Position numbers and translations under genes: made by a program. 61,480 bases of DNA, from NCBI GenBank assembly GCA_003254885.1, contig QANT01008178.1, positions 1 through 61,480 of the forward strand, read 5' to 3'. The notes under the pieces are model-generated. The model was not told where the DNA came from. It worked only from the letters and a program-made list of their open reading frames with translations, and did not search any database. Positions within the stretch are counted from its first letter, which is position 1. The number at the start of each line of letters is the position of its first letter. This DNA is from Purshia tridentata. Its lineage: Eukaryota > Streptophyta > Magnoliopsida > Rosales > Rosaceae. Below, in pieces: positions 1 to 11,400 of this stretch.

Positions 1-757
1 CAAGATGATTAAATTAGGATTATTAGATTTTGGAGGGATAAGATAGTCTTTTAATAAAAATGATTTTAATTTGATACAGTGATGTATATATTTACCAAAA
101 AGTTAACTAGTGATGTGTTCAATTACTATTGGCACATAAGATTGAGGCACCATTGAGGCACGATTTTTTGAGGCCCAAAATCATTTCCCTATTTAATTTC
201 TAGTAAATATAATTTTGAACCATTAGTGCAGAGTATGCAGACAGGTTGTATGTGTTACTGGTCAAATTTGACCATTAATTACTTTTGAAGGTATATTTAA
301 TTTCTAGTAAATATAATTTTGAACCATTAAATTTGGTTGTATGTAATAGAAGCCACTATATGGTACAAAGTTGATGCATGTAACATGTAACTAATGAGAT
401 AATTTGAACATATGTAACATCATCAGTCGATGACCAAACTTTTGAATAAAATTTGGTGCATCTAGTATGACTTTTCAATTCACAATTGTTTTGGTTACAC
501 TCTTTGCAATACATAATTTTCATTAGCAGACAAAACATATCTCAGAATTCTATACACAATTAAAGGTACAGGGTATCAGTAACAAACATTGTTGGGTGTT
601 TCGATCTATCCATGCAAGGCGAACCCTTGCTTGAATAACCAGTGAAATAATAAAAAGACAGAAGTGAGTCATTCACAAATTATATATCAAATGTAAGTAA
701 AGATATTCTAATTACAGCACACATGCACAGCCCCCTTTGAAACTTTATTAGCACATC
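1..757. other. Non-coding flank downstream of the DUF662 gene
   Basis: I see no gene here. The stretch is AT-rich and holds the 3' flank of the minus-strand gene that stops at 758. A 35 bp segment (TTTCTAGTAAATATAATTTT inside it) occurs twice in direct orientation, at 191-225 and 295-329, about 104 bp apart. The short open frames present have no recognisable similarity and no codon structure. Confidence 0.6.
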
Positions 758-3215
758 TTAACGCAGAGTTTCTACATTTTTGCTCAGCTCCTCCAGCTTC
801 TTCATCCTCAATTTCTCACTTTCACCCACAAGCTGACAAAAAAATTATGTACAAAAAGGAACAGTTAAGATATAAGTATATTTATATTATGAAGCTCTTA
901 TTAAAATAAATAAATTACTTATATTAGCAAGCAAGAATGAATACTCACCTCCATCAATTTGGAAACTAGTAGAGTTTTCTCTTTGTTCTTATCATTTAAA
1001 GCCTCAAGAGCTTCCTTGTATTCTTTCTCCTGCATGTGATCGACAAACATATAGAAACATCGATCAAAGGGCCAAGGTTAAAGCTAAAAAGAAACAAAAA
1101 TCTTGCTTCAAATATTGATTTTGAGGCATTTTCATGACAGAAGCTTGTATGAGGCTTTTAAGATGGTAAATTTAGGGACAATATTGGTGCAATGTCGGGG
1201 TTGAAAGACATGGACACCCATCAAATAGTATGGGAGACGATGGCTTAGCTAGACTGCATGACATATGATCATGTAGCTCTGGCATAGAACAGCATGAGCA
1301 TGAAGAAAAACAACATAGAGAAAATGGCCAAAATAGAGTTTCACCTTCCTTTGGCAGCTCTGCCCCAGCGGCTTTAACTCTTTGTTAACTACATCAATCC
1401 TCTTTCGAACAATTCCAACTTCCTTTCTCAATGGATCTGTCAGTGCTTCAAGCTCCTAAAAAGATATCATAGTTTTCAAGTAAACTATATATTGTTATGA
1501 TTGGTGGAGCCCAAAACCATCTTTCATTATGCGGGGGGCCCACCCACTCTCCAACAACATCATTTCTGCCATCCTTCTCTTTTGCTTTCTGATGATGACC
1601 TTCCTTTGCTGTCTGGGCTGCAACGGATCCTAAGAAGAAAAAAAAGGCTGAGATAGAGGAGAGGAAAAATCAGAACAAGGTTGGTGGTGTCTGTGCTCTT
1701 CGTTTTTCTGTTCTCTCTGCGTGTGAGTCTCTCTGTGTGCGAAGAAATACTCAGGCTGCTGCATTTCTTTTCTGTGAAGCAGAGAAGCTTGCTATTGCGA
1801 AGAGCAAGCAAAGAGTGTATGTTAGAGAGAGTCAAAGCAAAGAATCAGAGAGAGGTGTAAGAGAGAGATTCATAGATAGATGTGGTATCAGCTGATCCAT
1901 ATTCTTTGTAATTTCTTCTATCATATTAGTGAAAGTGGGTGTGCAAAGTGGATGTAGGCAGTTGAGCCGAACCACTATAAATCTGTGTTGGTTGTTTGTG
2001 TAAATGCTTCTGGGCCATTCCATTTTTGTATTCATTGCAGGTGTAGACTGGTGGAGTTATTAAGCTATCAGTCCTAACATATATCTCATATCACTAAATA
2101 TTAACTGACAAGTTTTAGAAGAACAAATAAACACACTTTGGTATCATTTTACATCAGTTGAATTGAAAGCCATATTTTTACTTCCTTTTTTTCTGTCCAA
2201 TCATAACTATCAGTGTAGGAAAGAGAAAGACCAAAACATTAAATTCTTGAACATCCTCTATTCTATTGATCGATCAAAAGTGCAAAAGATTGAAACTTGT
2301 AATTCAAAAATCAAACCATTTGAATCCTAGCTGTTTATACAACTTCAAAACTGTCATTTCAGACACTAAATTAATGGATCGTTATAATAATTTTGGACAA
2401 ATAAGGCTTTCATCTCTCTAGTTTACCCAAATTTCCACTTTTCGTCCATGACATATAAAATTTTTCAGTTTTATCCCCATAGTTTTCCTGTTGGTCTAAG
2501 TTTTCCAATCTCTTACTTTTTTGATAATTTTAATGCGCACACCTATGACGTGCAAAGAGATTATAAATTTTTTTTTTTACACCTTCAAATTGGTTAAAAT
2601 ATCTCTGATCATTTGAGAGCATAAAAAAATAATAATATATCCTTGCATAATAGCTAAGGATGCGCATTATAATTGATGAAAAGTTAATATATTTTACGAT
2701 TAGCTAGTTAATTTTGGACCATCGATGTAAACTTTTGGTAACTACAACGATAAAATAAAATAAAATAAAAATTATAAAAACAAAATTATAAAACCCAACA
2801 AATTACAGAGAGGAAAACTGCAATATGTAGCAAAGATTTTTTTTATTTTTTTATCCCTTGTACCTTTTTGTTTAACCAAAAATTTCATTTGTGGTAATTG
2901 TCCCTATTTGAAATTTCATATGTTGGTACAAGTTTATATTTCAATGCAAAATTCACTTACTTCCCGAATCTCAGCCAAGCGCTTAGTTGCTGTTTCAACC
3001 AGTCCCAACTGAGCCTGAACCTTGTCTTTCACCTCCATCTTCTTCCTCTCAATCTCCTCCTCCTTTGCCCTGAACATAGCCAATGCAGACCTTGACATCT
3101 CTTCTTCATTGTCATCGTTCATGGGGCTCCCGTTGTAATTGACAATGGCGCCGGAGTTCTTCACACGTTGCATCTGCGATTGCTGCTGCTCCCATATCTG
3201 CTTTGGCGTTGCCAT
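758..3215 (-). CDS. DUF662 / RAB6-interacting golgin-like coiled-coil protein (4 exons)
   Basis: Exons on the minus strand are 3215-2961, 1455-1345, 1029-949 and 832-758, giving 522 nt and a 173-residue protein. All borders fit GT..AG and keep frame. The protein starts MATPKQIWEQQQ, has an acidic Ser-rich segment (about residues 30-45), then a charged heptad-like coiled coil from about residue 45 to the end, with motifs FRAKEEEIERKKMEV, VNKELKPLG and ESEKLRMKKLEELSKN. These are typical of the plant family annotated as RAB6-interacting golgin or DUF662, which includes Arabidopsis ACIP1, a microtubule-associated protein linked to immunity. No signal peptide or membrane segment is visible. The ATG at 3215 was chosen because family members begin with M-A/T-T-P-K; an in-frame ATG 141 nt further upstream precedes sequence unlike the family. 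Intron 1 is 1505 bp and carries a retroelement remnant. The biochemical role is unproven; Golgi or microtubule association is known of relatives only. Confidence 0.85.
1500..2042 (+). mobile_element. Copia-LTR-like remnant in intron 1 of the DUF662 gene
   Basis: Within the first intron, read on the plus strand, 1948-1984 contains GTGGATGTAGGC followed by GCCGAACCACTATAAATC, a run typical of the 3' part of plant Ty1-copia LTRs. Upstream is a purine-rich tract and a TGGTATCAG motif (1883-1891) like a copia primer-binding site. I could not find a second LTR, internal coding region or clear 5 bp target duplication, so this is a solo LTR, a TRIM or a rearranged fragment. Borders are approximate. 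Confidence 0.4.
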
Positions 3216-4482
3216 TGCCTTCCTTCTTCTCTCTCTCCCTTGCAGGACTCTGTTGGCCTCTTTTCCCTTCAAATGATGGCTATCTTTCTCCTGTTGTGGG
3301 TGGTTATGACAAAGGCTAGCTTTAAAGGTAATTATATGGAACCCATCACAACCCAACTCACTTTACAACATGAATTGTATTAAAATGAGCTCTTTTGTTT
3401 TTTGTTTTTCAATTTTTAAGAGAAGGGGATTCGAAGTTCGAATATTTTATAACAAAGTTCAAATAAATACCACTAGAACAACAGTTAGTTGATGTATCAC
3501 AAGCTTCATGAATGACTAAAATATATCCCTGCATACTGTATAATCATGATTAAAGTTAAGAGTGGAGTTTATACCTTTGTTGAATGAAGACTTGCTCAAA
3601 AAAATCTATCTTTATCTTCTTTCCACCTTTACTCAAACGCCTACTTGATAACACCATCAAAACCTTTGTATAGTGATCCATGAATATATAATTAACCCCT
3701 TTGGGTAATTATTGGTAGCATGTGCCATATTGTTTATATAAATAAAAAATTTGATAAATGATTTATCTTGGTAAGGTGGCTATTTTCTTAAGTTGGTATG
3801 CTGGCAAATATAGCTAACCAACTTCAGTTCTCATGCCTTCATGTACAAAATTACACATATCATATATACACTTATATTATATTTGCCCACTGTCCACTTC
3901 TTGGTGTACATATGAAGAAATACAGTATGGTGATTGGTGTATATATGAAGAGTCACCGACTTATTGCAGGAACAGTTTTTTAATTATTATGATTCTAAAT
4001 TGATTTTGATTACTTATACTACATATGATTTGAATGAGTGAAAATTTGTTGAAAGGTCTGAAAGAGTACCTAGTGTGCTACTTATTGTTTGTTCCTTAAG
4101 AGTGGTGCTTGCTTGGGGTTGAAGTTTTGTATGGAGGCTAGTGGACTGAAAGGGCTCACCTACACAGCAAGACTTATGAGATCAGACTTAGGGGACAAGA
4201 CTTGGCAGCAGCTAATTAAGCAAGCTGCCTTTGTCACATTACATTAATTATTCTTCCATGTTGGCCACATAAGAAAGAAATTAGAAAGAATGATCTTCAT
4301 TTTCCCAAGCATATAAGTTTATCACATTATTATCTAGATAAGTATTTTGAAATTTACTTTAGGAGAATGTTTCAAAAAGCAACAAAACACTGTCATTGAA
4401 CCAAAATTGAAATGTTTATTCAATATGTCTAATGTCTTAAATAAAATAAAAAACAGGTGAAGTATAGTATTATGTGTTGAGT

Positions 4483-5507
4483 CTAGTATGACATAATGTG
4501 TAGTTATTAATTTGACGTAGTGCATCATGTGATTATTATTAGAATTTGACATAATGCGTCATGTGGTTGTTATTAGAGTCTGACATAGTCTATACACAGG
4601 GACGGATCCACGTTCAGAGGTAGGGGGTCGGGCAACCCCCCAACGCCGACGATCCCTTCCTAACGAAACCCCTTTCTCAACTCAGTGACCATCCAAGCCC
4701 AGCGACTGCCACCCCCCAAGCCCCGTTGGCGACCCTCCAAGCCTCGGCGAGCCTTAAAGGCTAAAGAACACCACCTCTGTTCTGCGTTTTTTGTTTTATT
4801 TAGTTTAGTTTAGCCTCAGGAGGAAGCTTTGAGCTATGGAGGAAGAGATGGGTTCATCTTCATCAGAACGCTTTGAGGAAGTTGTGGGCGCTGGACTAAT
4901 TTGACTTTGGGCTGCTTATGGAGCTGGGCCGACTGGGAGGAGGCTTTGGGCTCAAGGGTTGGGTTTTCATTTTATTTATCTTGACTCTCTTATTTTTTTG
5001 GGCTTAAAATAAATAAACACAAAATGAAGTAACATAAAATTAAATCTAGACACAAAATATTTAAACTTACTAAAATAAAAACCTAATTAACTTATGAAAT
5101 AGAAATTAAAATCTAACAACAATCTAATTTAACCAAATACTAGAAATGAAAAATAAAATACTTAAAAATACTATAAATATTGACTAAAAATTTTTCAAGT
5201 TAGTAGTGGTTCTTAAAAAATTTTGCCGCTCTTCGCAGCGTCAAACTGTAAAGTGCCCTAACCTTGACTCCTCAGGTTAAAGATCCTGGATCCGTCCCTG
5301 TCTATACATGTGATTATTATTTAAGTTTAACATGATACGTCATATGATTGTTATTAGAATCTGATGTAGTACGTCACGTGATTATTATTAGAATTTGATA
5401 TAATGTGTTTCATAATTGTTATTAGAATCTAACGCAATGCATTGCAGAATTAATTGTTCTTATAGAATTTAACGCAATGCATTGCATGATTGTTATTATT
5501 TTAGGGC
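4483..5507. repeat. 34-35 bp minisatellite, about nine degenerate units, split by an insertion
   Basis: Units resemble GTCATGTGATTATTATTAGA followed by ATCTGACATAATGC, repeating every 34-35 bp from about 4483 to 4596 and, after the inserted hAT element, from 5301 to about 5507. Joining the two sides across the element restores the register. The last units change to a CTAACGCAATGCATTGC core. No function is suggested by the sequence. Confidence 0.75.
4597..5300. mobile_element. Non-autonomous hAT-type element, 704 bp
   Basis: The termini are inverted repeats beginning CAGGGACGGATCCA on both sides (4597-4610 and the complement of 5287-5300). A perfect 8 bp direct repeat TCTATACA flanks the element at 4589-4596 and 5301-5308. 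Inverted termini starting CAGRG with an 8 bp target duplication are the hallmark of the hAT superfamily. The interior is GC-rich at the left and AT-rich at the right and has no transposase frame, so the element would need a transposase in trans. The perfect target duplication points to a fairly recent insertion. Confidence 0.85.
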
Positions 5508-5616
5508 CCAACAAAGTATGTATAGCATATAAAAAATCTGCCCTGAATTTGACTCTAGCTTCGCAATGTAACATTCTTAGTTTCCATTTTCATACTAGGT
5601 AGGCAATCTTCAGGCG

Positions 5617-5647
<31 letters not shown>

Positions 5648-5660
5648 TTATTTATTTATC
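5617..5660. repeat. CA/TA/TTTA compound microsatellite
   Basis: A run of CA dinucleotides passes into TA dinucleotides and then a few TTTA units. It is a simple repeat likely to vary in length between individuals; no function is implied. Confidence 0.85.
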
Positions 5661-5690
5661 TTGTTTAAATTTTCCAAGACAGATGCATAT

Positions 5691-5762
5691 CTAGACCTGG
5701 CAAAAGCGTACACGACCCGTTAACCCACCGAACCCGTTCCACACGACCCGTTTGCCAGGTCT
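5691..5762. mobile_element. 72 bp miniature inverted-repeat element
   Basis: The two ends carry inverted AGACCTGGCAAA (left end preceded by CT), and ATGCATAT is directly repeated immediately outside at 5683-5690 and 5763-5770. The interior contains repeated CGACCCG and CGAACCCG words, a style common in small plant hAT derivatives. The 8 bp flanking repeat fits hAT, but the extra CT at the left end and the small size leave some doubt. Confidence 0.6.
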
Positions 5763-6574
5763 ATGCATATCATGCATTTATACCTTTTCTAATTCCTTGA
5801 TTCCTAGGCTGGATTTGGGACCATATATGAAGAGTACTAAGATATGTTCCAATACATAGAATAAAGTAACAATATATATGTCATTCCAGTCAAAATATGG
5901 TCCTGATTGTTAAATCAATTTGATAAATGTTTGAACATAATATATAGTTATTAACTTATTAACCTTTTCTTCTTTTCCACACATGTGGACTAAATGATTG
6001 GTATAGTTAGGTCCACTTTGATTTTTTTTTTTCTTTTCATTTTTTAAAATGTACTAAGCTAAACTGGCCATGACTCTCTTTGCAAAGTGGAACAATTTGG
6101 GTAGTCTGAGTTGGGTGGTGGCGGACTAAATTTTGAGGATTGGGGTTGGTGGCAGAAGTGTGTATGTGTGAGGCAGTGAGGGCATATAAGTAAATAAAGC
6201 GTCACGCAGTAACATCTTGGATTGCCATAATGCCATTGCCTAGTGATTCTTTTTACTGCTTCCCATTTGGAATACAAGCTCTTTTCTTTGGTGGGCCAGC
6301 AAGGTCCACATGTGCGCCCAAAGTAGGAGCCTAGTGGAATTTGCTTCATGACCTGGCACCTGCACATTTTTTTTTATCCCGGTGAAAATAGACTTAAGCG
6401 GATATTGTTTATACTTTTTTTTTTTTAGGTGGGAGGATCAAAGTTGAATGCATTGTGAGTAATTTTATAGTTATTCCAATTTGACTAATCTGTAAAAAAG
6501 ATAAGACCATCTCTATCCTATTGGGTATAGGAGGGCTTTGTCAAGTATACTAATATCCATTTTTTTTTTACTTG

Positions 6575-6922
6575 TCTTTTCTTATCAAAATGATACTAAA
6601 TTAACACAAACATAATATAATATAAATGAAATACACTAACATATAAATATTACTTTAAAACATCATTAAATCATATAATAACATTATTAAATTCAAAAGA
6701 AAAAATAAAAATATAAATATAAATATAAAACTGAAATGTAATTATAAAAATCTTTTCTTATCAAGATACTAAATTAGCACAAACATAATATAATATAAAT
6801 GAAATACACTAATATATACATATTACTTTAAAACACCATTAAATCATATAATAACATTATTAAATTCAAAAGAAAAAAGAAAAAGAAAAATATAAATATA
6901 AAACTGAAATGTAATTATAAAA
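6575..6922. repeat. Tandem duplication, period about 176 bp
   Basis: An AT-rich segment beginning TCTTTTCTTATCAA is present twice, at 6575-6750 and 6751 to about 6922, differing by a few substitutions and short indels. No coding content is seen. Confidence 0.85.
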
Positions 6923-8401
6923 TTAATATTGTATAATATATTTATTAAATTAAATGGGTATACGAAGTGGGGAGTGGCATTACTATACCCATTTAATCGG
7001 AGTGAGAAGTGGTATTACCATACCCATTTAATTAGGAAGGGGCTCCGCATGAATAGATTAGCAGGGATGAAGATTATTGCCATGACATGATTTCATTAAA
7101 GAACACTAGTATTATAGAGCCCAATGCAAATGATGCCTTAAACTATATAGTATTACTGCTTATATTACTCACTACAATCAATCAACAATATTTGAAAATA
7201 TATCAAAACTAACTCCTAAAATGTTATTTTTATTTTTTAAAATTTAACATAAACTAATTAATAAATAAAAGTGAAGACAATAACTACCTAAGTTTTATTT
7301 ACAGTCAATGATTCTAAATTCCATTTTAGACTTTTTGTCCAAGTAAACTCACCTAAAAATGTTGTAATGTCAAATAGGTCCACTTTTTACAAATAAAGTC
7401 CACGTTATATTTTATGTCTTGTCTCGTGTTTTTCGATGGTTTTTTTTTAATTGTCAAATATTGGTAATTTATAGTTTTTTTAATTCAAATAGCTATTGTC
7501 GCACAATAGCAGTGATTGTCATTGTCATTTTCGAGCGTTTGGTGAAGGTGCTGAGTGCTCGACTCATTAAAGTGGACTGGCCTGTCACCGTGTTTTCACA
7601 TGTGGGTCGGTCGATCAAGGGATTTTTCGTTTCGGACCTAAAAAAGAAAATAAAAAATTCTTTTTTGTTTATTTTTTATTTTCAAAGAAATACAAATTTT
7701 AAATTTAAGAAAGTATCAATTCAGAAAATTTGGACATTTAGCTTGGATCCCATGCAAGAAATTTGAGTGCAAAAAGAAGCACCAAGTTAGCTCAAAGTGG
7801 GTCGCCTAAGCCCAGCCCAAAAATAATGGATCCAAGCCAAAACCCAGCCCATAAAGTAGACCGTTGCCAGAGTTGATCATATTCCTCATAAAGTCTGCAC
7901 ATCATTCAAAAAAAAAATATATCAAAAAGCACAATCCGGCTACACTCATATACCCGCAAGCCCACCTAAACCGCTTCACTTCAACCATTCATTGTACATC
8001 ACCCAATCTAATTTCTCTTCTCATCAACCCAACCAATAACACTCTGCCACATCATCAATCTCATCAAATCAGCACTCACCGGATCACCACCTTCTCACAC
8101 CGACCACTCTCCCACAACATTTAAAAATTGGAAATCAAATCCCACTTTGCTCATTCTCGCTCACATAACATGCAAGAAAAACAACCCAGCGGCGCCGCCG
8201 TATCGTCAACAAAGCTTCCCAAGTTTCACGCACACTGTCGGTCATCCGACGTCGTTTTTTAGTATTTTCTCTCTGACACCTCTTTTCTAGGTTTCACTCT
8301 CGCTACTTTTCTCGTCGGCTTAGGAAGTCAGTCGTCCAACTACGACGTCGTTTCGGACGTCGAACTTGGTTTTGTAAACCTCAGGTTTTGTTTTCTTGAC
8401 G

Positions 8402-11400
8402 ATGATTGGGAAGCGGAGGTTTGGGAACTTTACGAGTCGGTCTTCGAGTAAGGACCGTGACATGAAGGAAGATAATCGACGCGCGTACTCGGGTCGGGGT
8501 TCAGATTCGTATAGACCCGAACCGGAGGCCAGGAGAGAGTACGATGAGCAACCGCCACTGAACCTGTCACGGTTCGGCGAGGACTTGCCTCCCAGCGAAT
8601 CGCTGTTGATGAAGTTCGAGTGGAACAATTTGCTGGCCCATAAACGCGACTTTTTGGCCGAACCCGAAGTCGGTGATCGCAACGGGGGCGATTCTTATAG
8701 AATCAATACTGAAAAGTGTTATGGCAGAGGAGGTGGGCAAAGCGGGTTGTCGGGTCTGGGTGTGGACCCCACAAAGCAATATAGGCATTTTGATTGCGGC
8801 TTCACGTCGCCATTAGGAATGTCCCATGTAGGTGTCCAAAAAAACGAGGGCTTTAGGCATGGGGACCACCGTCCATTCCCGGCTCCGGGTCAAGATGGTA
8901 AGCCCGTATTTAGGTCTGGAGCTTGGGGTTCAAAGGAGGGTTTTGGCGGATTTTCAGTTGAGCTTAACAGAAGTAGTAGAGAAATGGTTGCGGGACCTTT
9001 TGGTCTAGGTGGGTATTCTCAAGGTCAAAAGAGTGAGAACAATGGTGGTGACTTGAGTGCCTTGCCCGTAGTTGACCTTCTATATACAAAGATGGCAAGT
9101 TCTGGAGTAGAACGCCCAAAGCCTCCTCCTCCTGTAGGTTATTTGAGGCCTATCATGGTGGATTCTATTGTGGACAAAGTTAGTGGAATCAATGACTCTA
9201 TTAGAGTAGCTACTGAGCAAAGCAGCCAATGGGATCAATATCATTATAATTTAAGAGAACAAACACAAAACATGCCTAGTTATCAGTCTCTGAATGAGAA
9301 ACAATCATTTCTGGGTTATGATGGAGTTTTGGGTTCTTGTTCGAGAACCCGGAGCTTCAGGTTGGGAGGAGATTATGGTATTGAAAGAGGGGTTGAACTT
9401 GAACCTTTTGAACCATTATCGTATAAAGGTACATTGAGGAGATTAGCTTTGCTCGAGAGAGATCAAGGTTTGTATGACATGACCACTCTGGAAATGTGTA
9501 GAACGAGAAAACTTGCTCTAGAAAAGAAACTAAGTGGGGATGACTCAAATTATAATTTACTCAATGATTTGAATGCCTCTTCCATTGTACCCACCTCGAG
9601 CTATGGGGAGATACAGTTTACTAGTGAAGATATTGAACGGTATAGGACCATTGGAGAGGGTCAATGGAACATTGACCAAGATGCGACATATGGAGAGGGT
9701 CAATGGAACATTGACCAAGATGTGACCTGTGGTGAGGGTCAATGTTTCATTGACCAGGGTGTGACCGGTGGAGAGGATCAATGGAGGAACATTAACCAAG
9801 ATGTGGCCTATGGAGGGGACCAATGGAATGGTGAGGATATTAAAAAAATAAATTCTGACATTTTGTTACCATCTTCTGAACTGCCAGCTTCTATGCAAGA
9901 GCATTTTGGTGAACAATTCAAATCTGCCAGGGGAGATGTAAAGAAGCGTTTGGGCACTCTGAAATCACCTGGCAGTGTAAAGAATCGTTTGGGAACTCTG
10001 AAATCACCTGGCACTGCAAAGAAGCATCTGGGAACTCTGAAATCACCTGGCAGTGTCAAGAGGCGCTTGGAACCTTTGAAATCATCTGGCAGTATAAAGG
10101 AGCGTTTGGGACCTTTGACATCATCTGACAATATAAAGAAGCCTTTGGGGCCTGCTCAAAAAGCTACTGATCTCAAAATCTTAAGTTGTAAGCTTCCAGA
10201 GCAGCTCAAATCTCGGATGAAAAAACCAGATCATTTTAGTGGAAGCGTTAGCATTCATCCACAATGGGATGGTCTGCCAAATTTTAAGGCTAAAGCTGCA
10301 AAGAATAAGCCCCCTGAAGATTCTGAGGAGTTCAAGCAGCTGGTAGATAACGCCTTTTTAAAGTACATTAAACTCTTGAATGAGAACCCATCTCAAAGAA
10401 GAAAATTCATGGAAGGAGGAAAGTTTATTATAAAGTGTTGCGCATGTGCCAGGTCTGTCATCTAAGTTCTAATATGTTTTTAAATTTGAATTTACTCTAT
10501 CTGCTGCAATCATGTGAATAGTTATAACTATGGTAATTTAATATCGGATAGAAGTGCAGTTGGGTAAGGTTTAAGTTTTAGTTCTCTACCTGCATATAAG
10601 GATAAATTGCTATACTTAAACTTTCCAAATGTTGGCCGTCATGGAAGGAGAGACCTTTGTGAATTTCAGCTTTCTTGGAGGTTGTGACTACTTGGTCCTT
10701 AATTGTAGGGTGACTGGAATTGCTAGTGTAAGGTTAAATGTTCTTGAACTTTCTGTCATTGGAAGATGAGGTTAATTGGACTACAAGTGCTTTCCAGATG
10801 TCAACACTCTTACTGCTGCTGCATAAATTGTACAATTTTTATAATTGGTGAGTGGTATTGGAGGAGCAAACCATGGCCAAGTATTATATTTCATTTGTTC
10901 TCTAGAAGACGGAACAAGGAGGAAAATTGTAGATGGAGGGGAAAAGGGTGGAGTGCTTCTTTTGTTTCATGGTTATTTTGAAAGGAGAAATGCTGATGAA
11001 AAGTTCATGGCTGCAGTAGTAGCGTTACTAGGGTGATATTAGAGTCTTGGTAATAGTGGCTAGTGATGCGTTGGAGGTGCCTGGGGCAGCATGTTGTAAA
11101 ACAGAGAAACCGTTATTCCCACCATTCCAAAGTATAATACTGAAAGAGCTGGATTATCTAACTTTTATCAGTTTATGACTTCTTGTAGTAATTAAATTGT
11201 TGAAATTGCATATGTGAGCACAGAGTTAAGGCATTTTCTTTGGGCTACCAGAATTCACATATGTGTTCTTTCTGCTTATGTAGGTGGATTAGAAATTAGG
11301 GAAAGTATTATCTATTAAATGGTTAGAATTAAGTTTGCAAAGAGGTAAATTAGAATTTGGAATTTGGAGATGGCTGGAAGAATAGGTTTTATCCTTTATT

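Larger units (their letters stand above)
3216..8401. other. Intergenic region between divergent DUF662 and XS genes
   Basis: About 5.2 kb with no gene that I can support. It must contain both 5' regions. Repeats are listed separately (minisatellite 4483-5507, hAT element 4597-5300, CA/TA microsatellite near 5617-5645, 72 bp palindromic element 5691-5762, 176 bp tandem duplication 6575-6922). A minus-strand open frame of 102 codons at 6059-6367 is proline-, cysteine- and tryptophan-rich with no family resemblance, and I treat it as chance. The GC content rises from about 8150, consistent with the promoter and 5' UTR of the XS gene. Confidence 0.6.

Noticed and set aside
3284..3356. Upstream in-frame extension of the DUF662 protein
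   Set aside because: The extension is not similar to the family start, and the internal ATG at 3215 gives the usual amino terminus.
6059..6367. Minus-strand open frame of 102 codons
   Set aside because: Composition is biased to Pro, Cys, His and Trp, no family is recognisable, no splice partners are evident, and it lies in intergenic DNA.
7864..8124. Plus-strand frame of 86 codons before the XS gene
   Set aside because: His/Thr/Pro-rich with no similarity; it lies in what should be the XS-gene promoter.
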